Virus record (IMG/VR): IMGVR_UViG_3300033150_002070
Span: 1-64,000 of that record
Strand: one strand, 5' to 3'
Origin: a virus
Length of the DNA stretch: 64,000 nt
Both the position numbers and the translations under genes were made by a program. The notes under the pieces were generated by a model, which saw only the letters and a list, made by a program, of their open reading frames with translations, made no database searches and had not been told where the DNA came from. Shown piece after piece: positions 40,349 to 49,215 of this stretch (position 1 is its first letter; every line of letters begins with the position of its first letter).

Positions 40349-40603
40349 ATGGATGAAGGAATTGCTGTTGCTGAGTACTACAGCGATAAGGACAATCCGA
40401 AGTTCAAGATTGAGAGAAACCCGATGCGCTGTGCTCACTGCAGGAGGGAGGTTAAGCTGATTCACGGTGCTGTTAATCCAGAGGCGTTTCCAATCGAAGT
40501 AAGGATGGGCGACGGTAAATTCAGTGGGGTTCTCTGCGAGGAGTGTATGAAAGAGTTTCAGGAGCTGTTTATAAAGTTCTTCTTTGCAGAGGGTGAGGTA
40601 TGA
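40349..40603 (+). CDS. Zinc-finger protein, 84 aa
   Basis: CAHC and CEEC pairs 32 residues apart. Aromatic helix at the end (EFQELFIKFFF). Overlaps the next start by 4 bp. Confidence 0.6.
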   Translation: MDEGIAVAEYYSDKDNPKFKIERNPMRCAHCRREVKLIHGAVNPEAFPIEVRMGDGKFSGVLCEECMKEFQELFIKFFFAEGEV

Positions 40604-42081
40604 GGCGGAAGCTAGGTGAATACATATTCGAAGTTGAACCGGTAAGAAAGGGGCGTGAATGGCGGACTCAGATCAAGGTCTTCGAGGGTGATCGGATAGT
40701 CTTCCAGGATCAGAGCAACCTCGCCGCTTCCAAGTCCAGGGTAACTTTCATCAACTCGTTCAGCAGGGCCATCGGAGCTCATATTCCTAGAGACTCGATG
40801 GAAGACTTTCTTCTCAAAATCCAGGCTGAAATCGAGGAGAACGTGAGGCGGCTTGAGGAGGCTAAAGACGAGCCGGAGGAGATCGAGGACATCGGCCAGG
40901 TCTCTGAGAAGGATGTTGAAGACCTATATAACAACCCACATATTCTCAAGGAGTTTATTGAAGTCACTTCAAGGCTTGGAATAGCTGGTGAGGAAACCCT
41001 AAGGCTTCTTGTGTTTTTTGTCTTTTCATCGAGGATACTTGATAAGCCTGTTTCACTTATCGTCAAGGGTGAGTCCTCAAGCGGTAAGAGCTATGTGTGT
41101 CAAAACATTATGCGGCTCATGCCTCCAGAGGCTTACTTCTACATTACACGGGCATCGTCTATGGCACTGTATCACCTTGAGGAAGACGCTCTGGTTCACA
41201 AGATACTTTATGTGAACGAGATGGCTGGAGTAAATGAGAAGCTTGATTATTCGATCAGGTCTTATCAGTCTGAGAACGAGCTTATATCGCTTGTTACTAT
41301 TCGTGATCCTGATTCAGGCGAATTCGTGGTTCGTGAGAAGCGGATAAGGGGGCCGATGGGCTTTCTGGTAACGACTACATCTGATACGATTCACCTTGAG
41401 AATGAGACGCGTAACTTTTCGGTCTATACTGATGAGACACCGCTTCAGACGGACAGGATAAAAGAAGTGGTGACACGTAGGGCACTAGGTGAGTTTCCCG
41501 AAGTTTCTAACGATGAGATACAACTGTGGTGGGAGCTTCAGCGAAGGCTGAAACCCTATACCGTCGTGATACCTTACGCAAGGGAAGTGTTCCTGTCTTT
41601 TCCGTCTGGGCCTCTGAGGATTAGAAGAGATTTGGAACATTTCCGGAATCTTATAGGAATAATTACATTGGTTCATCAGGCCAATAGAAGGAAGGAAAAA
41701 CGTGGTGACAGGGAAGTCATCATATCCACACCGGCCGATTACCATATAGCCAAGATGATTTCGCAAAATCTGCTCTCCGTGTCACTTTATGCGATGAACC
41801 CTAAATCGCTCCAGGTGCTTGTAACACACGATCAGTTGATAAGCGAGGGTAAACTAGTGACAGCGGAGACACTAGCTAAAAAACTGAACTGGAGACTCGA
41901 TACGGTAAGAGTTGCACTGCTACCGCTTATCAGACATGGCTATATCGAGGAAGTTACTGAGGCTGGAGTAAGGCTCCTTGTTGGAGGCCTCAAGGGTCCA
42001 AGAGTTAACTTCCTCCCAAGCACTGAGGAGCTTATTGAAAAGTATGGATGCAAACCGGAACTCGTCTATGAGCCCTTCTAA
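40600..42081 (+). CDS. AAA+ replication ATPase with winged helix, 493 aa
   Basis: Walker A GESSSGKS (about 157-164) and Walker B ILYVNE (about 204). A helical linker then TAETLAKKLNWRLDTVRVALLPLIRHGYIEEV, a winged helix, near 425-460. The N-terminal 150 residues are acidic and helical. The ATPase resembles the helicase-like module found with primase domains in phages and mobile elements; no primase motif is present here. Likely initiator or helicase. Confidence 0.7.
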   Translation: MRRKLGEYIFEVEPVRKGREWRTQIKVFEGDRIVFQDQSNLAASKSRVTFINSFSRAIGAHIPRDSMEDFLLKIQAEIEENVRRLEEAKDEPEEIEDIGQVSEKDVEDLYNNPHILKEFIEVTSRLGIAGEETLRLLVFFVFSSRILDKPVSLIVKGESSSGKSYVCQNIMRLMPPEAYFYITRASSMALYHLEEDALVHKILYVNEMAGVNEKLDYSIRSYQSENELISLVTIRDPDSGEFVVREKRIRGPMGFLVTTTSDTIHLENETRNFSVYTDETPLQTDRIKEVVTRRALGEFPEVSNDEIQLWWELQRRLKPYTVVIPYAREVFLSFPSGPLRIRRDLEHFRNLIGIITLVHQANRRKEKRGDREVIISTPADYHIAKMISQNLLSVSLYAMNPKSLQVLVTHDQLISEGKLVTAETLAKKLNWRLDTVRVALLPLIRHGYIEEVTEAGVRLLVGGLKGPRVNFLPSTEELIEKYGCKPELVYEPF

Positions 42082-42091
42082 GGAGGATGCT

Positions 42092-42487
42092 ATGAAACTT
42101 GAAGCAGTTGTCGCTGATTCGATCCCGGATTCAACTCGTGAACGCTTTACGGTGAAAGCACTTAAGGATGCGGCAAGGACGTTCACAGGCCCAATACCAG
42201 TATTCTTTGGAAGTGAAAGCGGCATTTATCCTTTTGGGAAGGCTGTTTCAGCCAAGTTTTCTCCTCGGGAAAAGGTTAAAGAGCTTGTGCTTGAGATTGA
42301 GTGCGATTCCGAAAGGGGCGAGCGTGCCTTGGCCCTGAGACTTAAACCCTATCTTCAGATGGTTGTATTCAACTCAGCATATGTTAAGGATGTCCGTGAG
42401 ATTCGGAAGTTCCGCATCCAGGCAGTTGGCCTCGCACTTTCGGAGTACGTTGACAATAAAAGGCTTAGACTCAGGAGGGCAAGATGA
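42092..42487 (+). CDS. Hypothetical protein, 131 aa
   Basis: ATG after AAGGAGGATGCT. Contains GPIPVFFGSESGIYPFGKAVSA, similar in style to small phage proteins of the replication module, then beta-rich sequence. No family recognised. Confidence 0.55.
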   Translation: MKLEAVVADSIPDSTRERFTVKALKDAARTFTGPIPVFFGSESGIYPFGKAVSAKFSPREKVKELVLEIECDSERGERALALRLKPYLQMVVFNSAYVKDVREIRKFRIQAVGLALSEYVDNKRLRLRRAR

Positions 42488-42660
42488 ACCAAGTCAAAGT
42501 CAAGTACGACTACGACGATACCAACGTTGAGCTAAGCTTCATGCCAAACCACCTTGTAGTCTCAATAAGAAGGCCCAAAGCAAATCTCACATATATCTTC
42601 GACTATGAGGAGTTTACAAGACTTATAGAGAAACACGTCAAGAAGGAGGGAAGAGTATGA
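42484..42660 (+). CDS. Small hypothetical protein, 58 aa
   Basis: ATGA overlaps at both ends. Beta strands VKVKYDYDD...VELSF...LVVSIRRPK then a helix. Function unknown. Confidence 0.55.
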   Translation: MNQVKVKYDYDDTNVELSFMPNHLVVSIRRPKANLTYIFDYEEFTRLIEKHVKKEGRV

Positions 42661-42905
42661 CTTGTGGGAGAATTATCAAAGCGATAAGGGTATATTCCGG
42701 CATGACTCAATACGAGCTTGCGAAGCGTGTCGGAATATCGGCCAACTGGCTCCACCTTATCGAAAGCCGCGACTCGATTAGTCCAGACAGCGAACTCCTT
42801 GAGAAAATTCTTGAGGAGCTTGCACCCGTCCTTGACGACTTCAACGACGATGTAAAGGTCGTCAATGCGCTGGTCTCAAAGATTAAAAGGAGGGCCGTGT
42901 TTTGA
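42657..42905 (+). CDS. XRE-type transcription regulator, 82 aa
   Basis: IIKAIRVYSGMTQYELAKRVGISANWLHLIESR is a standard Cro/CI-type helix-turn-helix, with a short C-terminal helix and no sensor domain. It could be the reader of one of the palindromic sites in this genome. Confidence 0.82.
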   Translation: MTCGRIIKAIRVYSGMTQYELAKRVGISANWLHLIESRDSISPDSELLEKILEELAPVLDDFNDDVKVVNALVSKIKRRAVF

Positions 42906-43429
42906 AATTCAACATCTACTTAGGCCTTGGAACCCGGATAAAGGACGGCGAAGTTGTCTCAATGTTTGAGGTCTTTGAGGCGACAGTCCAAAACTACAAA
43001 GAAGGAGCTTACCAGTCAAATGAGCCGGATGGTTCAGTTACCTCAACCGATCTTAGGAAGTGGTTCGAGGTTGAAGCCGATTCGCTTAGAGACGCTCTGC
43101 GTGAAGCAGGGGGAAGATTTTGGAGGGAGGTGCTTGAAAGGGATATGAAGTACTATGTCTATTCTACCGAGGTCGTTGACAGAGACGGCCAAGCGATAGC
43201 AAGCTCAATGACCGTCTCAAAGTATCCAGGAAGTACCCAGCTTGGAAGTATGAGGTTCTCAGACAAGTTCGATGGTGAGTCTCTCAGGATAGTTCAAAGA
43301 GAGATCGGCGTCGTTGAGGCTAACACTCCTGAAGAAGCTCTTGCAAAGGCCAGGCTCGGTGAGTTCATATCAAGAAAGGAGGATAACGATGGCGTTTCAG
43401 CCGACGGTCAGGACGGAGTTATTAGCTAA
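42902..43429 (+). CDS. Hypothetical protein, 175 aa
   Basis: TTG start overlapping the regulator stop, with AAAAGGAGGGCCGTGT. Mixed alpha/beta; tail is acidic and Gly-rich. Overlaps the clamp gene by 41 bp. No family recognised. Confidence 0.55.
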   Translation: MKFNIYLGLGTRIKDGEVVSMFEVFEATVQNYKEGAYQSNEPDGSVTSTDLRKWFEVEADSLRDALREAGGRFWREVLERDMKYYVYSTEVVDRDGQAIASSMTVSKYPGSTQLGSMRFSDKFDGESLRIVQREIGVVEANTPEEALAKARLGEFISRKEDNDGVSADGQDGVIS

Positions 43430-44447
43430 TCTCTCAAAGTGCGTTTCATCAATTGCTCAGAAGAAATCGTTTTACGGATTTGAATGGACGAAGTATGCGA
43501 GAATATCCTGGGACGGCTCCGAGCTTAAGCTGTTCTCATCTAACTACGATGAATTCATAATAGCTTCGACGAAGGTGCCGTCCGTAAGTAGCGGGGCCGC
43601 TGTCTTCGATCCCAACGTGCTTTCAAGGGTTCTTTCTAAGATTACCGATGATGAAGTTACGTTAAGTGAGAAAGACAGCCAGCTTATTGTTCAGGGGCGA
43701 TATCGTCTTGCCGGAGGTTGTGAGGTAGACTCCTTCCCAGAAGCTCCTGAGATCGAAGGTGATCTTGAAGATATTGAGAGCGAGGTTTCTAAGAAACTCG
43801 CTCACGTGTCTTTTGCAGTTCCCGACCAGTGGAACGAAAAACTTTACCAGATCCGCTTCCAAAACGGCGCTGTCATAGCAACCGATGCTGTGGTTCTTGC
43901 CATGGTCAACGCGGGATTCTCCGAGAACTTCTCGATCTACCCTTTCTCAGCAAAACCTATTATGAGAATTGGAAGCCACTTTCCATTGAAAGGCGTCAAG
44001 ATAGGTGAAAACGGCGGGCTTGCCTTCATCTTCAGAAACGACGAGGCAGAAGTTATCTACATTACAAAAGATCCTACCGTCGAGTATCCCGACCCCAGCT
44101 CGCTTTTCAACGCTGAAGTTTTGGCCCAGGCTACAGTTCCTTTCAGTCTCTTTTCAAGGGGAGTTGAGCTTATCGCGGCAGTTGGAGATCTGATAGGCCT
44201 TGAGCTTAAAGAGAACGAGTTCCAGCTTAAGACTTTCGATGCTCTCGGTGAAGCGCACTTTACGTTCAGGGTCCCAGAAAGCACCGGTGAGTTTGAGAAG
44301 CATCTTGATGCTAAGCAGTTGAGAAAAATTGTGAGGGAGCTGAAAGGTGCCGATTCCATTAAGGTCATAGCGCATGCTAACTTCGTAAGATTCGATGCTG
44401 AAACCGACGCTGAAAGCCTTACATATTTTCAGGCTTTGAGCGTGTAA
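43389..44447 (+). CDS. DnaN-like sliding clamp, 352 aa
   Basis: ATG after AAAGGAGGATAACG. Three pseudo-repeats of clamp type: FDPNVLSRVLSKITDDEVTLSEKDSQLIVQGRYRLAGG, SFPEAP, then a repeat with VFRND-like strands, and a final domain with VIAHANFVRFDAE. Length is near that of bacterial beta clamps (about 366 aa). It would tether a polymerase; no polymerase is in the window. Confidence 0.75.
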   Translation: MAFQPTVRTELLANLSKCVSSIAQKKSFYGFEWTKYARISWDGSELKLFSSNYDEFIIASTKVPSVSSGAAVFDPNVLSRVLSKITDDEVTLSEKDSQLIVQGRYRLAGGCEVDSFPEAPEIEGDLEDIESEVSKKLAHVSFAVPDQWNEKLYQIRFQNGAVIATDAVVLAMVNAGFSENFSIYPFSAKPIMRIGSHFPLKGVKIGENGGLAFIFRNDEAEVIYITKDPTVEYPDPSSLFNAEVLAQATVPFSLFSRGVELIAAVGDLIGLELKENEFQLKTFDALGEAHFTFRVPESTGEFEKHLDAKQLRKIVRELKGADSIKVIAHANFVRFDAETDAESLTYFQALSV

Positions 44448-44460
44448 TCGGAGGTTGAGG

Positions 44461-45071
44461 ATGCTCAGTGATGAGCTTATTGATGGGTAGCTAAACGGAC
44501 AGTCTGGCTTGGCCGAAACTGGTCTGAGATAAGCTACGCCGAGATGGCTCAGTTCACAAACCTCACTAGACGTCACGTAATCCGCGTGATGGAAAACCTG
44601 AGGAAAAGGCGGGTTCTGCGCCGGTATGGGATCAGATGGGCACTTGAGCTTGATGCTTCCAAATGGGGCATAGATCGCTTGGCGCAGGTTGACGAGTTCG
44701 AGGACGAGTCCGAGGAACCTGAGAAAGAAGGTCGGTTGATGAAGCTATACAATAAGATCATACGGCCAGAAAAGCTCAGGGCAATGTACTCGGATGAGAT
44801 GAAGGCCAAGCTTCCAAAGCGGTTCTGGAACGTGTTTGAAACCTATCCGGGACTCAAACCTCCAAGCGAAGATTTCTTATGGATGCTTGCGGACGACTGG
44901 CCAAACTTCACTGAAATTCTACACAGGTGGGCTATCTGGTGCCTTGGCAATCCTGCAAAAATGCGGCTTCGGAAAGACGCTAAAAGGTGTCTTACCAACT
45001 GGTTCTTGAAGGAGGAGCGGCCGGCTGATGACGGCAAGTCCGCTTCAGAGCTTCTGAAGGAGGAGTTATGA
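44461..45071 (+). CDS. Phage replisome organiser, apparent frameshift, about 203 aa
   Basis: ATG 44461 with GGAGGTTGAGG reads LSDELIDG then stops. In another frame the sequence continues VAKRTVWLGRNWSEISYAEMAQFTNLTRRHVIRVMENL, the usual N-terminal winged helix of O/DnaD-type initiators. One extra G in the GGG at 44486-44488 would join them. The open part alone begins at ATG 44544. C-terminal half is helical with FLWMLADDW and NPAKMRLRKDAKRCLTNWF, like helicase-loading domains. Confidence 0.7.
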
Positions 45072-45622
45072 CAAGATGGTACGACAAGCTAAGTGATGTT
45101 GAACGTGAGAACAGGATTGATTTTCTCAGAAACCTTCTGAATAATCTTGCTGATGCATTCGGTTCGTCTCATCCAAGTGAACGTCGGGTCAAGGAATACT
45201 TCAAGATGTTTGGGATGGTTGATAGGGAAATTCTTATTGAGGCGGCTGAGATAGCTAGGTTCGTAGGTGAGAAATTTCCTTCGCCCAAGGCATTTAGATC
45301 AGCGATCTGGGAAGCTACAGCGCGGCGGTCAGAAGGTGAGGGTGAGCTGGAGTGCGAAAGGTGCGGATCAGCCGGACTTTTCTTTTACCACATAAAGCTT
45401 GATGACGGACGTCTTTCACCTCAGTTTATCGCAAGGTGCTCATGTCCTTTAGGTCTTAAGTATAGAGACTGTCCTGTGATGTGGGAACAGGTAGTAGCCA
45501 AGCATGGGCGTGAGAAGCTAATCGAGCTTCGTGATCCTGACGATCTCAGATACTTTGTAGCAAACAGAGACAAGGTAATGAGGATGGATGAGTGGAAGGA
45601 GTTTAACGCAGTTCCATTCTGA
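45068..45622 (+). CDS. Zinc-ribbon replication protein, possible helicase loader, 184 aa
   Basis: ATGA overlap with the organiser gene. First 95 residues helical (G39P-like pattern: VKEYFKMFGMVDREILIEAAE, FPSPKAFRSAIW), then CERCGSAG...CSCPLG...CPVMW metal-binding segment. Position after an O-like gene suggests a P-like loader. Confidence 0.55.
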   Translation: MTRWYDKLSDVERENRIDFLRNLLNNLADAFGSSHPSERRVKEYFKMFGMVDREILIEAAEIARFVGEKFPSPKAFRSAIWEATARRSEGEGELECERCGSAGLFFYHIKLDDGRLSPQFIARCSCPLGLKYRDCPVMWEQVVAKHGREKLIELRDPDDLRYFVANRDKVMRMDEWKEFNAVPF

Positions 45623-45624
45623 TG

Positions 45625-45643
45625 GTGAATGATAATCATTCAC
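45625..45643 (+). promoter_or_regulatory. Perfect 19-bp palindrome resembling a Fur box
   Basis: GTGAATGAT-A-ATCATTCAC, 9-bp arms. It agrees with the classic GATAATGATAATCATTATC box at 15 of 19 positions. It lies between the stop of one gene and the AGGAGG of the next, so it could also be a translational hairpin. Confidence 0.5.
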
Positions 45644-45654
45644 AGGAGGTCTTG

Positions 45655-45930
45655 ATGGGCATAAACAGGGTTGAAGTCAAAGGCCATAAGATTGAGCTTA
45701 GTGATCTTGTATGGAGAAAGGCTAGGTTCAAGCCGGTTGAAGTGAAGGTTGTCCGCATTTTCCAGCCCTTCACAGTTTACACAATTGATGGGGTTAAGTC
45801 GGGAAGTCCAGGAGACTATTTGATAAGTGGGCCGTACGGTGAGCTTTATCCAGTTAAAGCAGAAACGTTTCACGAAATATTCGAGCTTCTAGCCAGAGAG
45901 GAGGTCTGCGATGAGAGTGATGGTGTATGA
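45655..45930 (+). CDS. Small hypothetical protein, 91 aa
   Basis: ATG 45655 after ACAGGAGGTCTTG. Beta-rich (VEVKVVRIFQPFTVYTIDGVKSG), acidic end. Function unknown. Confidence 0.55.
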   Translation: MGINRVEVKGHKIELSDLVWRKARFKPVEVKVVRIFQPFTVYTIDGVKSGSPGDYLISGPYGELYPVKAETFHEIFELLAREEVCDESDGV

Positions 45931-46537
45931 TGTTGAGGTCAGACAGGGCCCAGAGAAAGTCAAGGGCGGATGGGATAACCCTGAGGGAATGGGATTTGCA
46001 AGCTGTGTAGTTTACGACTACAGCACGAACCTCTACAGGTTTTTCATGACGCTTCCTCACGGCCATATCCCGCCGAGTCTTGACAGATCATATCAGCGCT
46101 GGCTCAAGTGCCGTGCGTTCCTTGAGGAGGCGACGCTTCTTGTGGGGTTCAATAACATCCGCTTCGATGATAGAGTAATATGGGGTAACGATCTGGTAGG
46201 TTCGCCTCCGATAAGAAGATACGACATCCTCCTTGAATACGTCAAGGGCCGCTTTGGATTTGAGTCAGTAGAAGAAGCCCAGGAGAAGCTCGGTGACAGA
46301 ACCATCCACGATGGGTCGTTCAGCCTCGACGGCCTTGCCGAAGGGACGCTTGGTCTTCGCAAAACTGGGCACGGCGCGAAAGCGCCGAGGCTCTGGTCGG
46401 CTTACTGCTTCGACGAGCTTCTCGAATACAACCTGAACGATGTCCGTCTCACAGTCCGCCTTTTCGATTTCATCAAGCGCTACGGCTTTGTAAGAGATAG
46501 AGCAGGTAGAACAGTAGAGATGCCGAGGCCGTTCTAA
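45911..46537 (+). CDS. DEDDy 3'-5' exonuclease (RNase H fold), 208 aa
   Basis: YD7VE9 (ExoI), GFNNIRFDDRVI (ExoII) and YNLNDVRLTVRLFDF (ExoIII, Y-x3-D) are the catalytic motifs. A stand-alone proofreading-type or recombination nuclease. Confidence 0.82.
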   Translation: MRVMVYDVEVRQGPEKVKGGWDNPEGMGFASCVVYDYSTNLYRFFMTLPHGHIPPSLDRSYQRWLKCRAFLEEATLLVGFNNIRFDDRVIWGNDLVGSPPIRRYDILLEYVKGRFGFESVEEAQEKLGDRTIHDGSFSLDGLAEGTLGLRKTGHGAKAPRLWSAYCFDELLEYNLNDVRLTVRLFDFIKRYGFVRDRAGRTVEMPRPF

Positions 46538-46552
46538 GGGGAGGTGACTAGA

Positions 46553-46726
46553 GTGAATGAGCGTGATTTCGACGAGTTGGCTGAGGTGATTGAGGAGGTT
46601 TACTTCAAGCTCAAGGAGATTGAGGAAGCTTTACAGGATTCAGCGATGAGATTTGCTGAGCTTGAGGAGCGTGTGGCTGCTCTTGAAAGAGTAGTGGGAC
46701 CTAAAATCCGTGAAGCTGATATTTAA
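46553..46726 (+). CDS. Small coiled-coil protein, 57 aa
   Basis: GTG 46553 fits AAGGGGAGGTGACTAGA better than the GTG inside it. Entire length is heptad-like (LKEIEEALQDSAMRFAELEER). Function unknown. Confidence 0.55.
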   Translation: MNERDFDELAEVIEEVYFKLKEIEEALQDSAMRFAELEERVAALERVVGPKIREADI

Positions 46727-46741
46727 TCAAGGGGGCAGAAG

Positions 46742-46939
46742 ATGGAACTTCGAGTCAACGAAATCGCTCTTATTCAAGGAGAACGTGAGATCTTTATAAG
46801 CGGCTGGGCTTTAGCAGACCAGGTAAGCATCACTTTCAAAAACGGGAGGGCCTGGTCTAGAACGTATAAGATCAGCTTCAATGATCTTTGGGAGTTGCTT
46901 CAGAAAGCGGTTAGAGAAAACAAGGAGGCTGGCGCATGA
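46742..46939 (+). CDS. Small hypothetical protein, 65 aa
   Basis: AAGGGGGCAGAAG before ATG. Beta strands then a helix. Function unknown. Confidence 0.5.
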   Translation: MELRVNEIALIQGEREIFISGWALADQVSITFKNGRAWSRTYKISFNDLWELLQKAVRENKEAGA

Positions 46940-47355
46940 TCGCTCTTGACTCGCTTTTATGGGTGGTCTGGATCGTCGTTGAGGCACTTCTTGTAGCTGG
47001 TTGTATCCAGGCTGTCAAGTGGGATGGGTGGCAAGCAGGAATTGGCTGGCTTGCCGTGATAGTCGCTGTAACAGCTGGAAAACTACTTCTTGAAGTGGCT
47101 ATTAGCGGCGAGTTCCCCGAGTACCTTCTCTATTTAGTCTGGATTGGCTGGATTCTGCTTGCGATCTCTCTTGGAAGGATGATGATAATTGAGATACTTG
47201 ATAGGGACTTCTTTCTCGGTATCTCGTGGTTTCTGCTGATTGCACTTACGTTTTTTCTGGTTAACCTTTTGACCTTCAAGCTTAGAGAGGTCCAGAAGGA
47301 GGAAGAAGCTGGAAGGTTCTCAAACTACTGTGAGATTACTAGACTTGACAGGTGA
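46936..47355 (+). CDS. Four-helix membrane protein, 139 aa
   Basis: Four hydrophobic segments and a charged cytoplasmic tail. Overlaps neighbours by 4 bp each. Possibly superinfection exclusion or lysis related, without direct evidence. Confidence 0.6.
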   Translation: MIALDSLLWVVWIVVEALLVAGCIQAVKWDGWQAGIGWLAVIVAVTAGKLLLEVAISGEFPEYLLYLVWIGWILLAISLGRMMIIEILDRDFFLGISWFLLIALTFFLVNLLTFKLREVQKEEEAGRFSNYCEITRLDR

Positions 47356-47675
47356 GCAGCTATGACCGGCACTTGGCCGCAGAGCTTGTGAGTTTGGCCT
47401 TCTTTGACCTTCTTTCGTGGCCGGAGTTTCGCAAGCATCAGTCGAAGCCAGGAAAGCGCACACTGCTTGAGAACCACATCTCAGCTATCGAGTTTTTCAA
47501 CAGCTACGAGAACACTGTTTGGGCTGAAGCTCTAAGTATCTCACCTGTTACAATCAAGAAGGCGGTATTTGAGCAACTGAGCGGAAGGCGTAAGAAAGTA
47601 AAGAAAGGTGCTATTTTGTCACGATTTCACTTAAGAGGAGGACGTAGAAATGCTCGAAAGGAAATTCACGTCTAA
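47352..47675 (+). CDS. Helix-turn-helix-like small protein, 107 aa
   Basis: GTG start in GTGA overlap. ENTVWAEALSISPVTIKKAVFEQLSGRRKKVKKG is a helix-turn-helix-like stretch with a basic tail. Overlaps the nuclease gene by 26 bp. Confidence 0.5.
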   Translation: MSSYDRHLAAELVSLAFFDLLSWPEFRKHQSKPGKRTLLENHISAIEFFNSYENTVWAEALSISPVTIKKAVFEQLSGRRKKVKKGAILSRFHLRGGRRNARKEIHV

Positions 47676-48009
47676 GCTTGCTGAAGGCTTCAGGAAAGCC
47701 GGTTACTGGGTTCACGTATTCCGCGACTCAGGCACAGGTTTGAAACCAGGAGATCTGATAGTTCTTGCTACAAAACAGGCACACCTTATCGAGAACAAAA
47801 CTACAAAGAAGGAGACGATAACGGCGAAAGATGCACTGAGGCTTCTTAAGAAACATCAAGTTGAATCGCTCAGAACCTTTGCTGAGAATGGAGGGTTTTC
47901 CTGGGTAATAGTTGCAGGGCCAAGTAAGTTTACACTCGTCAAGTTCGGCACCAAGCTCTGCAAGGAGTTTAACAATCTTGACCCGCTTATAACTTATATT
48001 GTAAGCTGA
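47650..48009 (+). CDS. PD-(D/E)XK resolvase/VRR-NUC-like nuclease, 119 aa
   Basis: RDSGTGLKPGDLIVL, HLIENKTTKKE and a following LLKKHQVESLRTF match the order G..PD..(D/E)-x-K..Q of Hjc/VRR-NUC nucleases. Small stand-alone form suits a Holliday junction resolvase. Confidence 0.72.
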   Translation: MLERKFTSKLAEGFRKAGYWVHVFRDSGTGLKPGDLIVLATKQAHLIENKTTKKETITAKDALRLLKKHQVESLRTFAENGGFSWVIVAGPSKFTLVKFGTKLCKEFNNLDPLITYIVS

Positions 48010-48022
48010 AAGGAGGCACATT

Positions 48023-48514
48023 TTGCAGGTTACCGAGGAGATGGGCATTCACAATGAGTGGTATAACGAGGCGAAAAGCCAAACTCTTGAGACACTTCCC
48101 GAATTTCTAAATCACCTTCTCAATGACTATGAGCACGACTACGGAACGATTGTTCACGCAATGGCAGCAGGGATTCTTGCAACCTTTCACGCGATGAACG
48201 AGCATGAGCAGGGTGGGATCACCGGGTTTCAGGCTAGCATTCTCATGTGGTTCTTCATCAACAAGCTCATGCACTGGGACGGTATTCCGAAACGGATCGT
48301 GCTTTATGAGGACATGCTGTATCCTCAGCACCGCTACAAGTTCGAGAAAACCATCAATCCGGAGACGTGGGAGTGGCTCCAGGAAGAGGCCAGAAAGAGG
48401 CTCGCAGACTATGATCCGCGATACGTGGCAGAAGGGGTTGTCAAGCACTGGAAGGAAATAGCTAATGGCAAAGTTCCATTCGGGTACAAGGTGGAGGTAA
48501 GGGATCATGGTTAA
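48023..48514 (+). CDS. Hypothetical protein, 163 aa
   Basis: TTG after AAAGGAGGCACATT. Helical, His-rich (NDYEHDYGTIVHAMAAGILATFHAMNEHEQ). Conserved-looking but not named by me. Confidence 0.6.
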   Translation: MQVTEEMGIHNEWYNEAKSQTLETLPEFLNHLLNDYEHDYGTIVHAMAAGILATFHAMNEHEQGGITGFQASILMWFFINKLMHWDGIPKRIVLYEDMLYPQHRYKFEKTINPETWEWLQEEARKRLADYDPRYVAEGVVKHWKEIANGKVPFGYKVEVRDHG

Positions 48515-48791
48515 GTTTACTAAAGAGGACCTTCTCGGGAGACTAAGTGCTCTGGGTAACCAGATGAGAATTAAGCCTCAGGCAATCTGCGACGATTGGC
48601 TGGGGCAGAAGCGAGTCAACACCCTTGGGAAGGCGATCCTTGAGTGCGTCTCGCTCTTAAGAGCAATTGAGGAAGGAAACAAAGAGACCGAGCTTGAGCT
48701 ACTCGAAGATATTAAGAAGTATGGTTCGGATTGGGAAGCTGCAATGGTGTATTGGAGGATGAGAGGAGGGAGCAATGGAGACGGTCCTTAA
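48507..48791 (+). CDS. Small helical protein, 94 aa
   Basis: Overlaps both neighbours. Charged helices (LLRAIEEGNKETELELLEDIKKY). Function unknown. Confidence 0.5.
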   Translation: MVKFTKEDLLGRLSALGNQMRIKPQAICDDWLGQKRVNTLGKAILECVSLLRAIEEGNKETELELLEDIKKYGSDWEAAMVYWRMRGGSNGDGP

Positions 48792-49215
48792 GGCATATCT
48801 TCCAAGGATCGAAACGATGTACGAGGTAGTGGACGGAGCTTACGCTTTCAATGAAAGAGGCAAGCTCAAGTGGCTTCAGAAGCTTTGCCTCAAGATTCTT
48901 GATAAACTCGGCTGTCAGTACTACAACCAAGCGGTCGAGGTAAAGGCAATATTAGTCGACTTTGACAAAGTCATTGACCTGATCCAGGCCCAGCGTGATG
49001 CGATCGAAATGACCTATGGGAGAAGATGTAAGTATGCGATACTCGGTCAAAACGCAATGCGGAGGCTTAACATTGAGTGCGGTGATAGGTTTACCTTCGT
49101 ACTACCAGCTGGGCCGAACAGAAGATTTCGTGAGTTTGCCGGAATGAGGGTGATACTCTGTCCATGGTTCGATGGGGTCCTGTGTCTTGATGAAATCGAA
49201 GGAGGTAGCTATTGA
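48775..49215 (+). CDS. Hypothetical protein, 146 aa
   Basis: Ribosome site GGAGGGAGCA. N-terminal helices with KWLQKLCLKILDKLGCQY, then beta-rich C-terminus similar in style to phage capsid-linked small proteins. No family recognised. Confidence 0.5.
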   Translation: METVLKAYLPRIETMYEVVDGAYAFNERGKLKWLQKLCLKILDKLGCQYYNQAVEVKAILVDFDKVIDLIQAQRDAIEMTYGRRCKYAILGQNAMRRLNIECGDRFTFVLPAGPNRRFREFAGMRVILCPWFDGVLCLDEIEGGSY

